Shown: piece after piece, positions 25,580 through 34,943 of the stretch
Numbering within the stretch: the stretch's first letter is position 1
Layout of the letters: each line of letters begins with the position of its first letter
Assembly (NCBI RefSeq): GCF_009295515.1
Contig: NZ_RQVV01000034.1
Coordinates: forward strand, 1 to 38,694
From: Erwinia endophytica
GTDB lineage: Bacteria; Pseudomonadota; Gammaproteobacteria; Enterobacterales; Enterobacteriaceae
Direction of reading: 5' to 3'
DNA: 38,694 bases
Position numbers and translations under genes: made by a program
The notes under the pieces: model-generated
The model's input: the letters and a program-made list of their open reading frames with translations, nothing else
What the model was told of the DNA's origin: nothing
Databases searched by the model: none

Positions 25580-26596
25580 TCAGTTGTCGCGACGTCCGAA
25601 AATGTTTTCTAACTGGTGGACGCCGTCTGGCGCCAGGTCGCGAATAATGTCCATAAAGTTCATCTCAATCATCCGTTGCACCCGCTCAATCATCAGCGGC
25701 GCCGGATGACTTGGCTCATGCTGGACAAAATACTGTTTCACTTTTTCCAGCATCAGTTGCGCATCAGAACGTGACGTCGGCTGAGCGTGCCGCCAGTCCG
25801 TCTCCCTCGGCACCGATCCTGTCACTGGCGCGGCCACCGCGCGGGGATCTTTCTCAACAGATGCGTTCGGGATCAGCGCTGCCAAATCTGTCACTTCACA
25901 CGCTGCGGCGACGGTGTTGACCATTTTCAACAATTGTTCCATCTCAGGGATGCCGCTTTCGCCAAGGTGCTCAATCAATGTTTCGCGAACAGTTTGTAAC
26001 TGCTCACTTATCCTGAGGATCGCAGCAATACCGGGTTGTTCACCACGCATCAGTTCATCCATCAAACGGGCGCGACCACCGGGAAACTCCGGACATTCGG
26101 TTTTGCTGCCGTCCAGCAACGCACAGGCATCGCGCAGGGATAACTGATCAGAGGCACTGCGCAGTAATGGTGCCTGGCGCAAAGCTGAAGTGAGTGCTGA
26201 CTTATCACCTAAAGCCGCCAGCGCGTTGATACGATAGAAGGGATCATATTCCCCGGCATCGCTCAACTGTGGCCATAACGGCTCCCAATACAACAACAGC
26301 GACTGCTTAATCAGTTGCAGACCGTCAGCATAACCACTCAGCCCACGCAGTTGGGTCCAGGCTCGGGTTAAGGTCAGCATCACCCGCAAATCCCTGGTGC
26401 GGCTCAGCAGATCGCTGGCCAGTCGCTCAACTTTGTTCCAGTCAGCGGGCTCCGCAGGAATGATCGTGTCACCGAACTGCTGCTCCGCTTTGCCTGCGCT
26501 GGCCTGTTCCATCGCCATGTAATCGGCGTCGTATTCCAGATTTTCGCCACAGGGACGGTCATTGCTGATCGGCGCGAGTAACACCTCGATATTCAT
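25580..26596 (-). CDS. tssA: TssA, ImpA N-terminal family
   Basis: A protein of 338 residues. The N-terminal ImpA domain is clear: LLAPISNDRPCGENLEYDAD, DWNKVERLASDLLSRTRDLR, LTRAWTQLRGLSGYADGL. The C-terminus ends with HPAPLMIERVQRMIEMNFMD, the pattern of the shorter TssA class. TssA primes the baseplate and tail assembly. AAGGGA lies upstream of the ATG. It is 18 bp after tagF. Confidence 0.93.
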   Translation of the reverse strand: MNIEVLLAPISNDRPCGENLEYDADYMAMEQASAGKAEQQFGDTIIPAEPADWNKVERLASDLLSRTRDLRVMLTLTRAWTQLRGLSGYADGLQLIKQSLLLYWEPLWPQLSDAGEYDPFYRINALAALGDKSALTSALRQAPLLRSASDQLSLRDACALLDGSKTECPEFPGGRARLMDELMRGEQPGIAAILRISEQLQTVRETLIEHLGESGIPEMEQLLKMVNTVAAACEVTDLAALIPNASVEKDPRAVAAPVTGSVPRETDWRHAQPTSRSDAQLMLEKVKQYFVQHEPSHPAPLMIERVQRMIEMNFMDIIRDLAPDGVHQLENIFGRRDN

Positions 26597-26614
26597 GATG
26601 ATCCCTTGCTTAAT

Positions 26615-27328
26615 TTACTCAAACATTGGTGGATAAAGGCCATGACGTCCTGGTCTGGCGCCTGCGGCCGGGTCAAACAACATCGAAAACAGCTGACCGG
26701 TAAAGTTGCCGCTGTGCACATGGGTGTAAAGTGGGTAGCCATCCGTCTGATTGGTCCACCAGAAACTGGTGTAATGCTGTGGATCGAAACAATCCGCCGC
26801 CTGCCGCCAGCTCAGGGTGCAGGGCTGATCGGCGTAACCGATAACGTCGAGGATCTGTGATCGCGATCCCGGCTCCAGCACCGGCGGGGGAGGAATGGTC
26901 AGCAACATCTGATCGAGCTGTTCGGCGGAATAGCTGTTGCGTACCGCGTGCAGCAAGCTACGCCCCAGTTGCTGATACCATTCCCCAGCCATCGCCAGTT
27001 GCCACGGCGTCCACTGCTGCGGTGAACAGGTCACCAACGCACACACCGGATATTGCCGGCCAACATTGTCACGGGCCGGTAACAGACAGCCCATCTGCAC
27101 CCACTGACTGCCCAGCATGGGCGGCACGACAAAATTCCACACCGGCGCCTTGCCAAACTGTCGTTCGCCTTGCGGTCGCGGCTCGTCATTTTTTTTCTGC
27201 CAGTTCAACAGCCCCACCTGAAACCAGTGTGACCATTGCTGCCAAAGCGTATCGGGGAAACGACGCTTTAAAAAATCGCCGGCGCTGGGCAATTTCCCAT
27301 ACCAACTAATCGCAGGTATCTGGCTCAT
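26615..27328 (-). CDS. tagF: TagF/ImpM-type negative regulator
   Basis: A protein of 237 residues matching the ImpM/TagF family: WYGKLPSAGDFLKRRFP at the start, LNWQKKNDEPRPQG and WNFVVPPMLGSQWVQMGCLL, VGRQYPVCAL, then FDPQHYTSFWWTN. TagF represses T6SS firing after translation, in several species by acting on the FHA protein. Here it is a stand-alone protein, not fused to PppA. Three ATG codons are in a row (27334, 27331, 27328); AAGGAA is best spaced for the last. Confidence 0.93.
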   Translation of the reverse strand: MSQIPAISWYGKLPSAGDFLKRRFPDTLWQQWSHWFQVGLLNWQKKNDEPRPQGERQFGKAPVWNFVVPPMLGSQWVQMGCLLPARDNVGRQYPVCALVTCSPQQWTPWQLAMAGEWYQQLGRSLLHAVRNSYSAEQLDQMLLTIPPPPVLEPGSRSQILDVIGYADQPCTLSWRQAADCFDPQHYTSFWWTNQTDGYPLYTHVHSGNFTGQLFSMLFDPAAGARPGRHGLYPPMFE

Positions 27329-27344
27329 CATCATTTCCTTGCGG

Positions 27345-30300
27345 TTACGGGCATGAGAACCCGGGAAGCTGGAACGGATTACGGATACTGTTCGGAATAA
27401 ATTCCAGGGTCACATGATGGCCGTCGACATTAAAGGCGGCCAGACGACTGAGACTGCTGTTACCCGGCGACAATCGCGCCCGGTCAAAGAAACGGTTCAG
27501 CGCCCAGGCGCCATTGGTCACCAGCGTGGCGGTGGTGCCGTTGACGAGACCTAACTGCATCCGCACCTGACTGGTGCCGCCCGGCCCCGGCCAGTTCATC
27601 AGTTGTACGGCCTGCGGACCGTGGCTGTAACGCAGCAGTTGACCGTCCACATCCAGCGTCATGGTCAGGATGTCGTTATCCATCTGCTGAGTCCGTACCG
27701 TCACGCGAAACGAAGGCGTGGTCGCGCCGTTGGCGAAGAAAGCATCGCGAATGTTCTGTGCCTGTTGGAATGGTCGTAACACGCTTTCGCCGCCTGGCAG
27801 CGTTTTGCCATCAATCCCTGGCGTGAAGCGCCAACTGGCCTGCGTGGTGTCCACTTTGTTCGCCAGATTGTCACGGAAGAAACTGTCCATCAGGCCCGTT
27901 CCCGGCGCGAACATATGGGCCAGGTCATCCGGTGTCACATCCGTTCTGGCGGAGTGGGCAAGCGGATAACGCCCGGCAATGGCCTGGCGACAGAAGCTTC
28001 CGATTTCCACATTGATCCGCTTGCGCACGTTATCCAGATCACGGCGTTGTGTATCGCTGCTGGCGCCCACGGCCATAGTGGTGAACATATTTTGCAGTGA
28101 CCCCGGCAGACGCCCGGCACTGGCTTGCAGGCGGCTAATGGCGTCACTGGTTGGCGGCGGCATGCCGCTGTTCGCGGCGTCCTGTACCGCGGTCAGATAA
28201 CGGTAAAGATCATCAATTTGCCGGAGGAAATCATCAAAGGCGATGGTCTTGCCGCCCTTTTCCAGCGGTTGGGCCAGATCAATAATTGGCGCAAAGTGCG
28301 CCGCGACGACCTGCTCAGGCGTTTGCTGCTGACTGGCCGCCGTGGTGGCCGGTGTGGAATGGAACAGCGCTTCCAGCGTACTGCTGGCACTATTGCCGCT
28401 CTTGCCGTCCTCTTTCTGCCCCTGAGACTTGTCATCCGCCGCGGGCGTTTTATCCAGCACCAGATAGTGGCTGAGGTTGATCACCAGCTTACGCAGCGGC
28501 GAATTATTACTGGAAAGCAAGCGCGCCGTATTAATACGCTGAGAAAGATCGGCACTGTTATTTAACTGAATATCCTGCAACAGGCCGTCCCACTGGCGCA
28601 TATAGTCAGCCATATACAACTGGCGAACCGCGAGGTCAGTCTGCTGTTGGCTCTCGCCCTGTACCTGGCCGCCCAACACCCACTGGTCATCGTCATGCAG
28701 CGACGCCGTTACCGTGGCAATGTTGTGGTCAAAGCTGTTCCAGTAACCTTCCGGCGTGAACAGACCCGGAATACCGTCGCTAATTGATTTTCCGCTTTTG
28801 CGTGAAAACACCAGCTCGCTCTGTGGGCCGCCAAGCGCAGCCAGCGACACGGACTTCAGGCTGTCATCGTGTTCCAGCAGGCGCTTCAGGCGTCCATAAA
28901 CGCGCTGCGACAGCGGCATCTGATTAATCAGCACCTGCTCGCGCTTTACCAGCGCGTCATCCCGGGCATAAGGCGATGCCTGGATCTGAGTTTCCAGTAA
29001 CTGCGCCAGATGCCCGTCGAGCTGTTTGATCTGCGCAGAGGTAATGTTCTGCGGCTGGTTGCGCTGGATATTCAGCATCACCCAGGCGTGCAGGAACTTA
29101 CCATCGTAATGTTGCGGCTGATACAGCATCTGGTAGGCCTTCAGCGCCTCGTAGCTGTAATCGGCATCGCTGCCGTTGTCATTGCGCAGCCAGGTGGTTA
29201 TCAACTGCGCGACCTGCGGCAGCAACAGTTGTTTGAGCGATTTCTGGTACAACGTGGTCGTCGCGTCGCTGACTTCTCCCCCACGATACAAGCCCATGCG
29301 CCGGGTGATCGGCGGATCGTTGAGATCGAAATCTTCACTTTCCGGCAGGTGCAACACGCCATTCAAAAAGGGCAACAGCGCATAGAGGTCGGTCAGGCTA
29401 CTGACCTGCAAATTCCGACTCAGCTCCGTCACCTTCGGCACGTTGCGTTGTACCTCCGCCAGATAGCTTTTGTTATTGCTGAAGCTGGTGACCCACAGCA
29501 AACCGGCGACCACCAGCGCGACCACCAGCGCAACATAGCCCGACCAGAGCACGGCGCGATTACGCAGTTCCCACCAGCGGTTGCTGCCTGCCAGTCCGGC
29601 TTCCTGAAAGATGACATTTTGCAACAAATCCTTCAGAAAGAAGCTCTGGCCCTTGTTGGCCGGGATCGGCGACTCTTTGTTGACGTTGTCCCAGGCGCCG
29701 CTGTTACCGTCTTGATCCTGCGGCAGTTGCAACGCGCGAGTCAGCTCTCCCATTACGCGGTCAAACGGCAAGCCTTCCTGCGTACCACTGGCGAAGTAGA
29801 TGCCACGCGGTGAGAACTGCGTTTCAAAGTTAGAGCGGGCGAACACCGTGTCAAGATAGTCAGCCAGTTGTGGACGTAACGCAGCGAATTCCTGCGGGAA
29901 CAGGTAACTTTCCGCCCGGGCTTTGGCATCGCTTTCCTGCAACAGCGTGTCCGGCAATCCGTCATCCAGACGCTGTTGCAGCAGCACATATTCCTGGGTG
30001 AAGGCGCTGTGCAGATCGAAATCAGCATGTTTCGCCTGTTCCCACGGGAAGGTGAAACCCCACACCTGGTCACGCTGCGCTTTGTCGAATGTCGCGAAGT
30101 AAGCCCGGAAACCTTTCAGCAGGTCAGTTTTAGTCACCAGTACATAAACCGGAAAACGAATAGCCAACTGCTCGTGCAATTCCATCAGCCGCTGACGCAG
30201 GGAAAGCGCCTGCTGACGGGAGGCCTCTGGCGACTGGGTCAACAGGTCAGAGACGCTGACAGTGACAATCACCCCGTTGATCGGCTGGCGTCCCCGGTAT

Positions 30301-30968
30301 TTACGCAGCAACGCAACAAACTTATTCCATTCGTTGGCATCCTGTTGCTGCTCGCTTTCCTGAGTGGTGTAGCGACCCGCGGTATCCAGCAGCACCGCCT
30401 CGTTAGTGAACCACCAGTCACAATTTCGCGTACCGCCGATCCCGCGTAAGGCCGCTTTACCAAAGCGATCAGCCAGCGGAAACTGCAAACCAGAGTTCAC
30501 CAGCGCGGTGGTTTTACCGGCCCCCGGCGCGCCAATAATCACATACCAGGGTAACTGGTACAGATACTGCCGACTGAAACGCTGAGTCCAGCTATGACTG
30601 CCAGCCCGACTGAAATGCGCTTTTTTCAGCATCTCGGCCGCTTCAGTAAAGCGCTCGGACAGCACCCGATCTTCACTGGTTAGCCGCTTGCGGTCGCCTT
30701 CGCTGTTTTCACCTGGCGTGGCGTTCAGGCTACTGACCAGTTTGCGGTTCAGCCAGGCGTTGTAAACTCGCGGCACCACATTGCTCAGGCCCCAGGCGAT
30801 ATACAGCAGCGCGATACTGATCTGGCGGTTAACTTCCGGTTCCAACGGGCGGGAATCCACGATCGAGAAGACCGGCCCAATCACCCAGATAATAAAAGAC
30901 AGCGCGGTGATACCGACAAATCCCCACAGCAGCCGATTGGTAATGATGGCAAAAAGAATATTCAGCAT
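27345..30968 (-). CDS. tssM: TssM/IcmF membrane-complex protein
   Basis: A protein of 1207 residues. Two N-terminal membrane segments (about 9-35 and 50-63), Walker A GAPGAGKT at 146-153 with LLDTAGRYTTQ about 55 residues on, and a third membrane segment near 470-490 (SGYVALVVALVVAGLLWV) followed by a large periplasmic part. It forms the envelope-spanning channel with TssL and TssJ. The intact Walker A suggests nucleotide binding. It starts 3 bp after tssL with AAGGAA well placed. Confidence 0.97.
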   Translation of the reverse strand: MLNILFAIITNRLLWGFVGITALSFIIWVIGPVFSIVDSRPLEPEVNRQISIALLYIAWGLSNVVPRVYNAWLNRKLVSSLNATPGENSEGDRKRLTSEDRVLSERFTEAAEMLKKAHFSRAGSHSWTQRFSRQYLYQLPWYVIIGAPGAGKTTALVNSGLQFPLADRFGKAALRGIGGTRNCDWWFTNEAVLLDTAGRYTTQESEQQQDANEWNKFVALLRKYRGRQPINGVIVTVSVSDLLTQSPEASRQQALSLRQRLMELHEQLAIRFPVYVLVTKTDLLKGFRAYFATFDKAQRDQVWGFTFPWEQAKHADFDLHSAFTQEYVLLQQRLDDGLPDTLLQESDAKARAESYLFPQEFAALRPQLADYLDTVFARSNFETQFSPRGIYFASGTQEGLPFDRVMGELTRALQLPQDQDGNSGAWDNVNKESPIPANKGQSFFLKDLLQNVIFQEAGLAGSNRWWELRNRAVLWSGYVALVVALVVAGLLWVTSFSNNKSYLAEVQRNVPKVTELSRNLQVSSLTDLYALLPFLNGVLHLPESEDFDLNDPPITRRMGLYRGGEVSDATTTLYQKSLKQLLLPQVAQLITTWLRNDNGSDADYSYEALKAYQMLYQPQHYDGKFLHAWVMLNIQRNQPQNITSAQIKQLDGHLAQLLETQIQASPYARDDALVKREQVLINQMPLSQRVYGRLKRLLEHDDSLKSVSLAALGGPQSELVFSRKSGKSISDGIPGLFTPEGYWNSFDHNIATVTASLHDDDQWVLGGQVQGESQQQTDLAVRQLYMADYMRQWDGLLQDIQLNNSADLSQRINTARLLSSNNSPLRKLVINLSHYLVLDKTPAADDKSQGQKEDGKSGNSASSTLEALFHSTPATTAASQQQTPEQVVAAHFAPIIDLAQPLEKGGKTIAFDDFLRQIDDLYRYLTAVQDAANSGMPPPTSDAISRLQASAGRLPGSLQNMFTTMAVGASSDTQRRDLDNVRKRINVEIGSFCRQAIAGRYPLAHSARTDVTPDDLAHMFAPGTGLMDSFFRDNLANKVDTTQASWRFTPGIDGKTLPGGESVLRPFQQAQNIRDAFFANGATTPSFRVTVRTQQMDNDILTMTLDVDGQLLRYSHGPQAVQLMNWPGPGGTSQVRMQLGLVNGTTATLVTNGAWALNRFFDRARLSPGNSSLSRLAAFNVDGHHVTLEFIPNSIRNPFQLPGFSCP

Positions 30969-30971
30969 CCG

Positions 30972-32207
30972 TTAATTTCCTTGCTGTAAATTCAGTTCCG
31001 CGCGGGTGTTCTGCGGGGAAACCAACAGCGTGATTTCGACACGGCGGTTGCGCGCGCGGTTAGCGGCGCTGGTGTTAGGCACCAACGGGTTGCTTTCGCC
31101 GCGCCCTTCCGCTTTCACGCGTTGTGGCTGAGTAAGGTGCTGCTGCAGGCGCTCCTGAACGGACTGAGCGCGCGCCAGAGATAATTCATAGTTTGAGGCG
31201 AAACGTGCGCTGCGGATGGGAACGTTATCGCTGTAACCAATCACCAGAATGCGGCCACTGACGTTATTCATCGCCTGCGCCACGCGATCCAGCACGGCTT
31301 CATAGCGGCTTTGTACGGCGGTGGAACCTGAAGCAAACAGGCCATCGCCTCGCAGCGTCACTACGCTGCGATCCGCTGCGTCTTGTACCGATACCAGCCC
31401 TTCTTCTATCTCATCATGCAGGAAGGTTTTCAGGTTTAATGTGGGCGGCGGCGGCGGTGCCGGATGTTGGATCGTCACTTCCGGCAAGGGTGTCTGGTAA
31501 ACCGCCGCCAGTACCGGACTGGTGACATCGCCCAACTGCCAGTTGAGCAGGATATAAAACAGGCAGGCGAGGAAACCAGCCAGCGCGGTACAAGCCCACA
31601 GCGGCACCACCGGTCGCCATAGTTTACGCGTGACAGGATTATCTTCAGGATGCGGAGAAAGCGGCGGCGCATAGCCGCCACGCACCGAACGGATCATCTG
31701 CAACAGACGCTGTTTGATGGTTTCCAACTGTGAACGTCCGTTATCCAGCACGCGATAACGACCTTCAAACCCCAGTTGTAAACAGTAGTTAATCAGCTCC
31801 AGCAGGAGAATGTGTTCTCGCGGGTTTTGTGACAGTTTGGCCAGCAGTTGGAAAAACTTCTCACCCCCCCAGGTTTCGTTATGAAAAGTGACCAGCAACC
31901 CCTGTCCTGGCCAGACGCCCCGGCTGCCCCATGGCGTCAGCGCGGCGGCTTCATCCAGCGCGGTACACAGACAGTAGCGCGCGCCGATAATCACTTCATA
32001 CGGCAATCCGGCGCGCTGGCAGTTCATTTCGAACTGACGTATTTCGTCGATCAGCCGTTGGCGCAATCCGGCCGGATCGGCATGCGTCACCGAATGGCGG
32101 ATCTGTGGAATGGCGTTGAGTAAAGCATTTGCCGCCGCGACTAACGGGTTGTGACTGCTGGCACCTGAAAAAATGTCACCCCGAGCGGTGGCCTGTCGTT
32201 CCTGCAT
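30972..32207 (-). CDS. tssL: TssL (DotU) with C-terminal OmpA-like peptidoglycan-binding domain
   Basis: A protein of 411 residues, an extended TssL. The DotU part has NPLVAAANALLNAIPQIR, YCLCTALDEAAALTPWG and FFQLLAKLSQNPREHILLLE; a single membrane segment follows (LWACTALAGFLACLFYILL, about 205-225). The periplasmic part is an OmpA/MotB domain: FASGSTAVQSRYEAVLDRVA, VIGYSDNVPIRSARFASNYE and AANRARNRRVEI, the peptidoglycan-binding arrangement. This makes a separate TagL anchor unnecessary, and none is present. I chose ATG 32207, preceded by GGGAG; an ATG at 32225 overlapping the tssK stop is also in frame. Confidence 0.96.
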   Translation of the reverse strand: MQERQATARGDIFSGASSHNPLVAAANALLNAIPQIRHSVTHADPAGLRQRLIDEIRQFEMNCQRAGLPYEVIIGARYCLCTALDEAAALTPWGSRGVWPGQGLLVTFHNETWGGEKFFQLLAKLSQNPREHILLLELINYCLQLGFEGRYRVLDNGRSQLETIKQRLLQMIRSVRGGYAPPLSPHPEDNPVTRKLWRPVVPLWACTALAGFLACLFYILLNWQLGDVTSPVLAAVYQTPLPEVTIQHPAPPPPPTLNLKTFLHDEIEEGLVSVQDAADRSVVTLRGDGLFASGSTAVQSRYEAVLDRVAQAMNNVSGRILVIGYSDNVPIRSARFASNYELSLARAQSVQERLQQHLTQPQRVKAEGRGESNPLVPNTSAANRARNRRVEITLLVSPQNTRAELNLQQGN

Positions 32208-32224
32208 AATTCTCGCTCCCGGCA

Positions 32225-33568
32225 TCAGGCTGAGTGACTACGGATGGCCCAAAACTCCATCGCCAGACCAGGAAACTCACCGGCCAGATGAAGCGCAAAC
32301 GTGCCTGACTTTTCCATCTCCTGCCACAGCTCACTGCCTTTCTCTAATTCGAAGTAGCTGTAACCGGCATGCCAGGGAATTTGCGGCGGCGCAACCGGCA
32401 TCGCACGCAGTACCATGCCCGGCAATTGCAGTTGCACCAGATCACGAATTTTGGTCACCGGGGCGACTTTCATCTGCGCCGGGAAGTGAGTCTGCAACGC
32501 GTCACCCGGCACATTGGCCCGCACTGCCAGCACAAAACCAAACTCACGCACCATCGATGTATCCGGTACAGTCGCCACGTTCAGACCATGCGAACGTTCG
32601 GTCAATGGCAACTGGATGGCGTTCTCTTCCATGACCAGCGACAGCCCCTGACGCAGCATCAGCATTAACCTGCCGAAACACCAGGCCAGATCGTCGTGGT
32701 CATACACCGGCAAGGCGGCGTCAGGAAAGCGCTGCGGCGTATAGGTGGTCAGTTCGCTGGCAAACGCCAGCCAGGTGGAAAACAGCTGTTCAGGATGCAA
32801 CAACGGTAGATTCTTCAGATGGCTGACGTGACCGAAGTGATGATTAACCAGCGCCAGCAACATAAAATCCGTCATATCGGCCGTATTGAAACGGCCCGGC
32901 TGCTGCAAACGCTGACCAATCTGCTGACTGCGTTGTTCAAGCAGACCGAGCATATCGTTCAAATACTCATACAGTTGGGGATGCGCGATACTGTTGAGCA
33001 TGGGCGGAATATAGTGACTGTCCAGACGTACCTGGTTGTCACTGCGTTTCTCCAGCACTTTCACCACCGCCATCGCCGTCCATTCGGCGGACAGCTCGCT
33101 TTCCAGCATCAGACGCAGACGCAGTTTGCCGAACTGAACCGCCGCCGAGCCGACCGACAGAGCATTAAAATCATCCACTTCCTGCTCAAAAGTGACATAA
33201 CGAGCCAGTGAGTCCGCCGCGTCGCTGAAGATAACCTCTTCGCGACCATTGCGGCGCGCAGGCAGCGCCAGTACCACTTTTTCATGGCCCTGATTGTCCG
33301 GGATAGCCAACGGCGGCGGCCCATGACGGGCATCGCGGAATGAAAAGAAAGTGCCATCAGGCAGTAAACCACTGGCCGAGCTGAGAGCGATTTTTCCCTG
33401 ACGCAGCATCGCTTCGTCAATGTCACAATCTAAAAATCCCCACAAATAAGGGCGCAGGGTCATTCCCCAGCTACGCAGCAGGCTTTGCTGGTAACTTTCT
33501 GACTGCTGGAAATGGTGCGGGCGCAGGAACATGCCTTCGGTCCAGACCACTTTTTCTGCTTGATTCAT
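32225..33568 (-). CDS. tssK: TssK baseplate-membrane adaptor
   Basis: A protein of 447 residues with the diagnostic start KVVWTEGMFLRPHHFQQSE and later YIPPMLNSIAHPQLYEYL, LLALVNHHFGHVSHL and GYSYFELEKGSELWQEME. TssK trimers link the baseplate wedge to TssL and TssM. The ATG at 33568 has GGAAG just upstream and gives the family start; an open 21-codon extension reaches into tssJ and is not supported. Confidence 0.97.
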   Translation of the reverse strand: MNQAEKVVWTEGMFLRPHHFQQSESYQQSLLRSWGMTLRPYLWGFLDCDIDEAMLRQGKIALSSASGLLPDGTFFSFRDARHGPPPLAIPDNQGHEKVVLALPARRNGREEVIFSDAADSLARYVTFEQEVDDFNALSVGSAAVQFGKLRLRLMLESELSAEWTAMAVVKVLEKRSDNQVRLDSHYIPPMLNSIAHPQLYEYLNDMLGLLEQRSQQIGQRLQQPGRFNTADMTDFMLLALVNHHFGHVSHLKNLPLLHPEQLFSTWLAFASELTTYTPQRFPDAALPVYDHDDLAWCFGRLMLMLRQGLSLVMEENAIQLPLTERSHGLNVATVPDTSMVREFGFVLAVRANVPGDALQTHFPAQMKVAPVTKIRDLVQLQLPGMVLRAMPVAPPQIPWHAGYSYFELEKGSELWQEMEKSGTFALHLAGEFPGLAMEFWAIRSHSA

Positions 33569-33593
33569 AATGGCTTCCGTTTTCAGACTGGAA

Positions 33594-34100
33594 TCACTCG
33601 CTGACGGCGCGTAAGCCGCTGATGTCGGCAATAATGTCGGCTTTCAGTTCATCCGGTGAGCTTTGCCAGATTTGATAAAAATGGCCGTCATCGGGAACCG
33701 GCAACGGCAAGGAAAGCCGCCACTTTTTACCATCAAGAGACTGATATTCAGCCAGAATCCCGATATAGCGCACTTCAGGGGTTGTTTCGCCCTTGAGGGT
33801 TTTATTGAGTTGTCCTGGCATCAGGAAGAACTGTTCGCTGTTCAGCAGGTTACCGCCCAGTAAAGCGGAGGCATGGTTCTGCAATGAATAGAAATCAGCA
33901 GACATGAAATCGGCGTCCGACTTGAGCAGCAATACCCGGACCTTCAGCGGCGCGCCATCGTTGATCTGCGGGTGAGCCCGGAAGACCAGGCGGTAATGGG
34001 GAGCCACGCCATGTGAAGAAGAACTACAACCTGACAGGACACTGAATACCATCAGGAAAAACGCCTGAATACTCAGGCGCCAAAAGAGTTGTCTGTTCAT
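33594..34100 (-). CDS. tssJ: TssJ outer-membrane lipoprotein
   Basis: A protein of 168 residues with a signal peptide and lipobox (MVFSVLSGCSSSS, Cys at 25). The mature part shows the TssJ transthyretin-like pattern: LVFRAHPQINDG, PLKVRVLLLKSDADFMSADF, then AEYQSLDGKKWRL. It anchors the TssM periplasmic tip to the outer membrane. It lies 24 bp after the first gene of the cluster and 25 bp before tssK. Confidence 0.93.
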   Translation of the reverse strand: MNRQLFWRLSIQAFFLMVFSVLSGCSSSSHGVAPHYRLVFRAHPQINDGAPLKVRVLLLKSDADFMSADFYSLQNHASALLGGNLLNSEQFFLMPGQLNKTLKGETTPEVRYIGILAEYQSLDGKKWRLSLPLPVPDDGHFYQIWQSSPDELKADIIADISGLRAVSE

Positions 34101-34124
34101 ATTGATGCGGCCATCAGCGCATTA

Positions 34125-34625
34125 TCAGTTGATGATCCAGGTTCCGTTGTTGCTGTTCTGACAGGCTTTGCTGTCACCCGCGACAGCCACACAGGTTTTT
34201 TTCGCGGCTGAACGAACCCGTTTGCGGCGTGAATCCGCTTTCACCGTTTTCTCATACAGGTCGCTCTTCACCAACGCACGTAGCGGCACGTAACCAATCA
34301 GTTGCTCCTGTCCCACTTCGGCGATAGCGAACCAGTTGTTTTCTACTGTACCGAGCACAGTATAAGGCTGGCCATTTTCCAGGTGGGTGACAACCTTGCC
34401 GCTAAAGTCTGGCGTGGTCATTACCGAAGCGTTGTACAGCGCACGGTACTCTTCATTCACTGGCGTGAAAGAGACTGGCGGCTGCACGGCATGACGATAA
34501 GTCAGCTTTACACCGTCAACAGTACTGGAAACTATTGTGTCATCCGTGATCGGCGCGGGAGGCGCCTTACATCCGGCAACCGTCAAAACAAAAAGCAGGC
34601 TTAATGCAATTCGAATTTTCACCAT
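34125..34625 (-). CDS. SH3-domain lipoprotein at the head of the T6SS operon
   Basis: A protein of 166 residues with signal peptide and lipobox (LLFVLTVAGC, Cys near 19), so a predicted outer-membrane lipoprotein. The central part resembles a bacterial SH3 fold (YNASVMTTPDFSGKVVTHLE then YTVLGTVENNWFAIAEV and LIGYVPLRALV), a module often linked to cell-wall binding. A basic stretch (SRRKRVRSAAKK) and two further cysteines lie near the end. Its role in secretion is unknown; being the first gene it may help anchor or regulate the membrane complex. I chose ATG 34625 with AGGA just upstream; ATG 34634 is an alternative. Confidence 0.82.
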   Translation of the reverse strand: MVKIRIALSLLFVLTVAGCKAPPAPITDDTIVSSTVDGVKLTYRHAVQPPVSFTPVNEEYRALYNASVMTTPDFSGKVVTHLENGQPYTVLGTVENNWFAIAEVGQEQLIGYVPLRALVKSDLYEKTVKADSRRKRVRSAAKKTCVAVAGDSKACQNSNNGTWIIN

Positions 34626-34913
34626 GATCCTCATGAAATTTTTAGCAATAACAAAGACACAATACGGTCCGGAGAGTCGTCATTAACAGAGACAGATAAA
34701 GAAAATTTACAGCTCTGGTCGTCAAACAGGCTGAGAACGCTGGCAAGGCTGAAGGAAAAATCATCAGAAATGAGGGCAGTACCGCGTTAAAAAACAGCAA
34801 CAAGCCTCAACAACACCTCAGCAATGAAAGCAACACTCAACAAAAACAAAACATCACGATCCAAAAATAACTACAAAATAGCATCCAAATGACATTGGCA
34901 GGTCGGTTTTTTA

Positions 34914-34943
34914 TAAATAGATGCAATCAGATTAATCTGACAA
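34914..34943 (-). promoter_or_regulatory. Candidate T6SS operon promoter overlapped by a perfect palindrome
   Basis: Reading the minus strand, TTGTCA (34943-34938) and TATTTA (34919-34914) are spaced 18 bp and would start transcription about 280 bp before the first T6SS gene. The spacer and -35 overlap a perfect 14-bp palindrome, TCAGATTAATCTGA, at 34927-34940, as in repressor operators. The -10 is only a moderate match. Confidence 0.35.

Noticed and set aside
29010-29813. A 267-codon plus-strand open frame opposite tssM
   Set aside because: Antisense shadow within the conserved TssM sequence.
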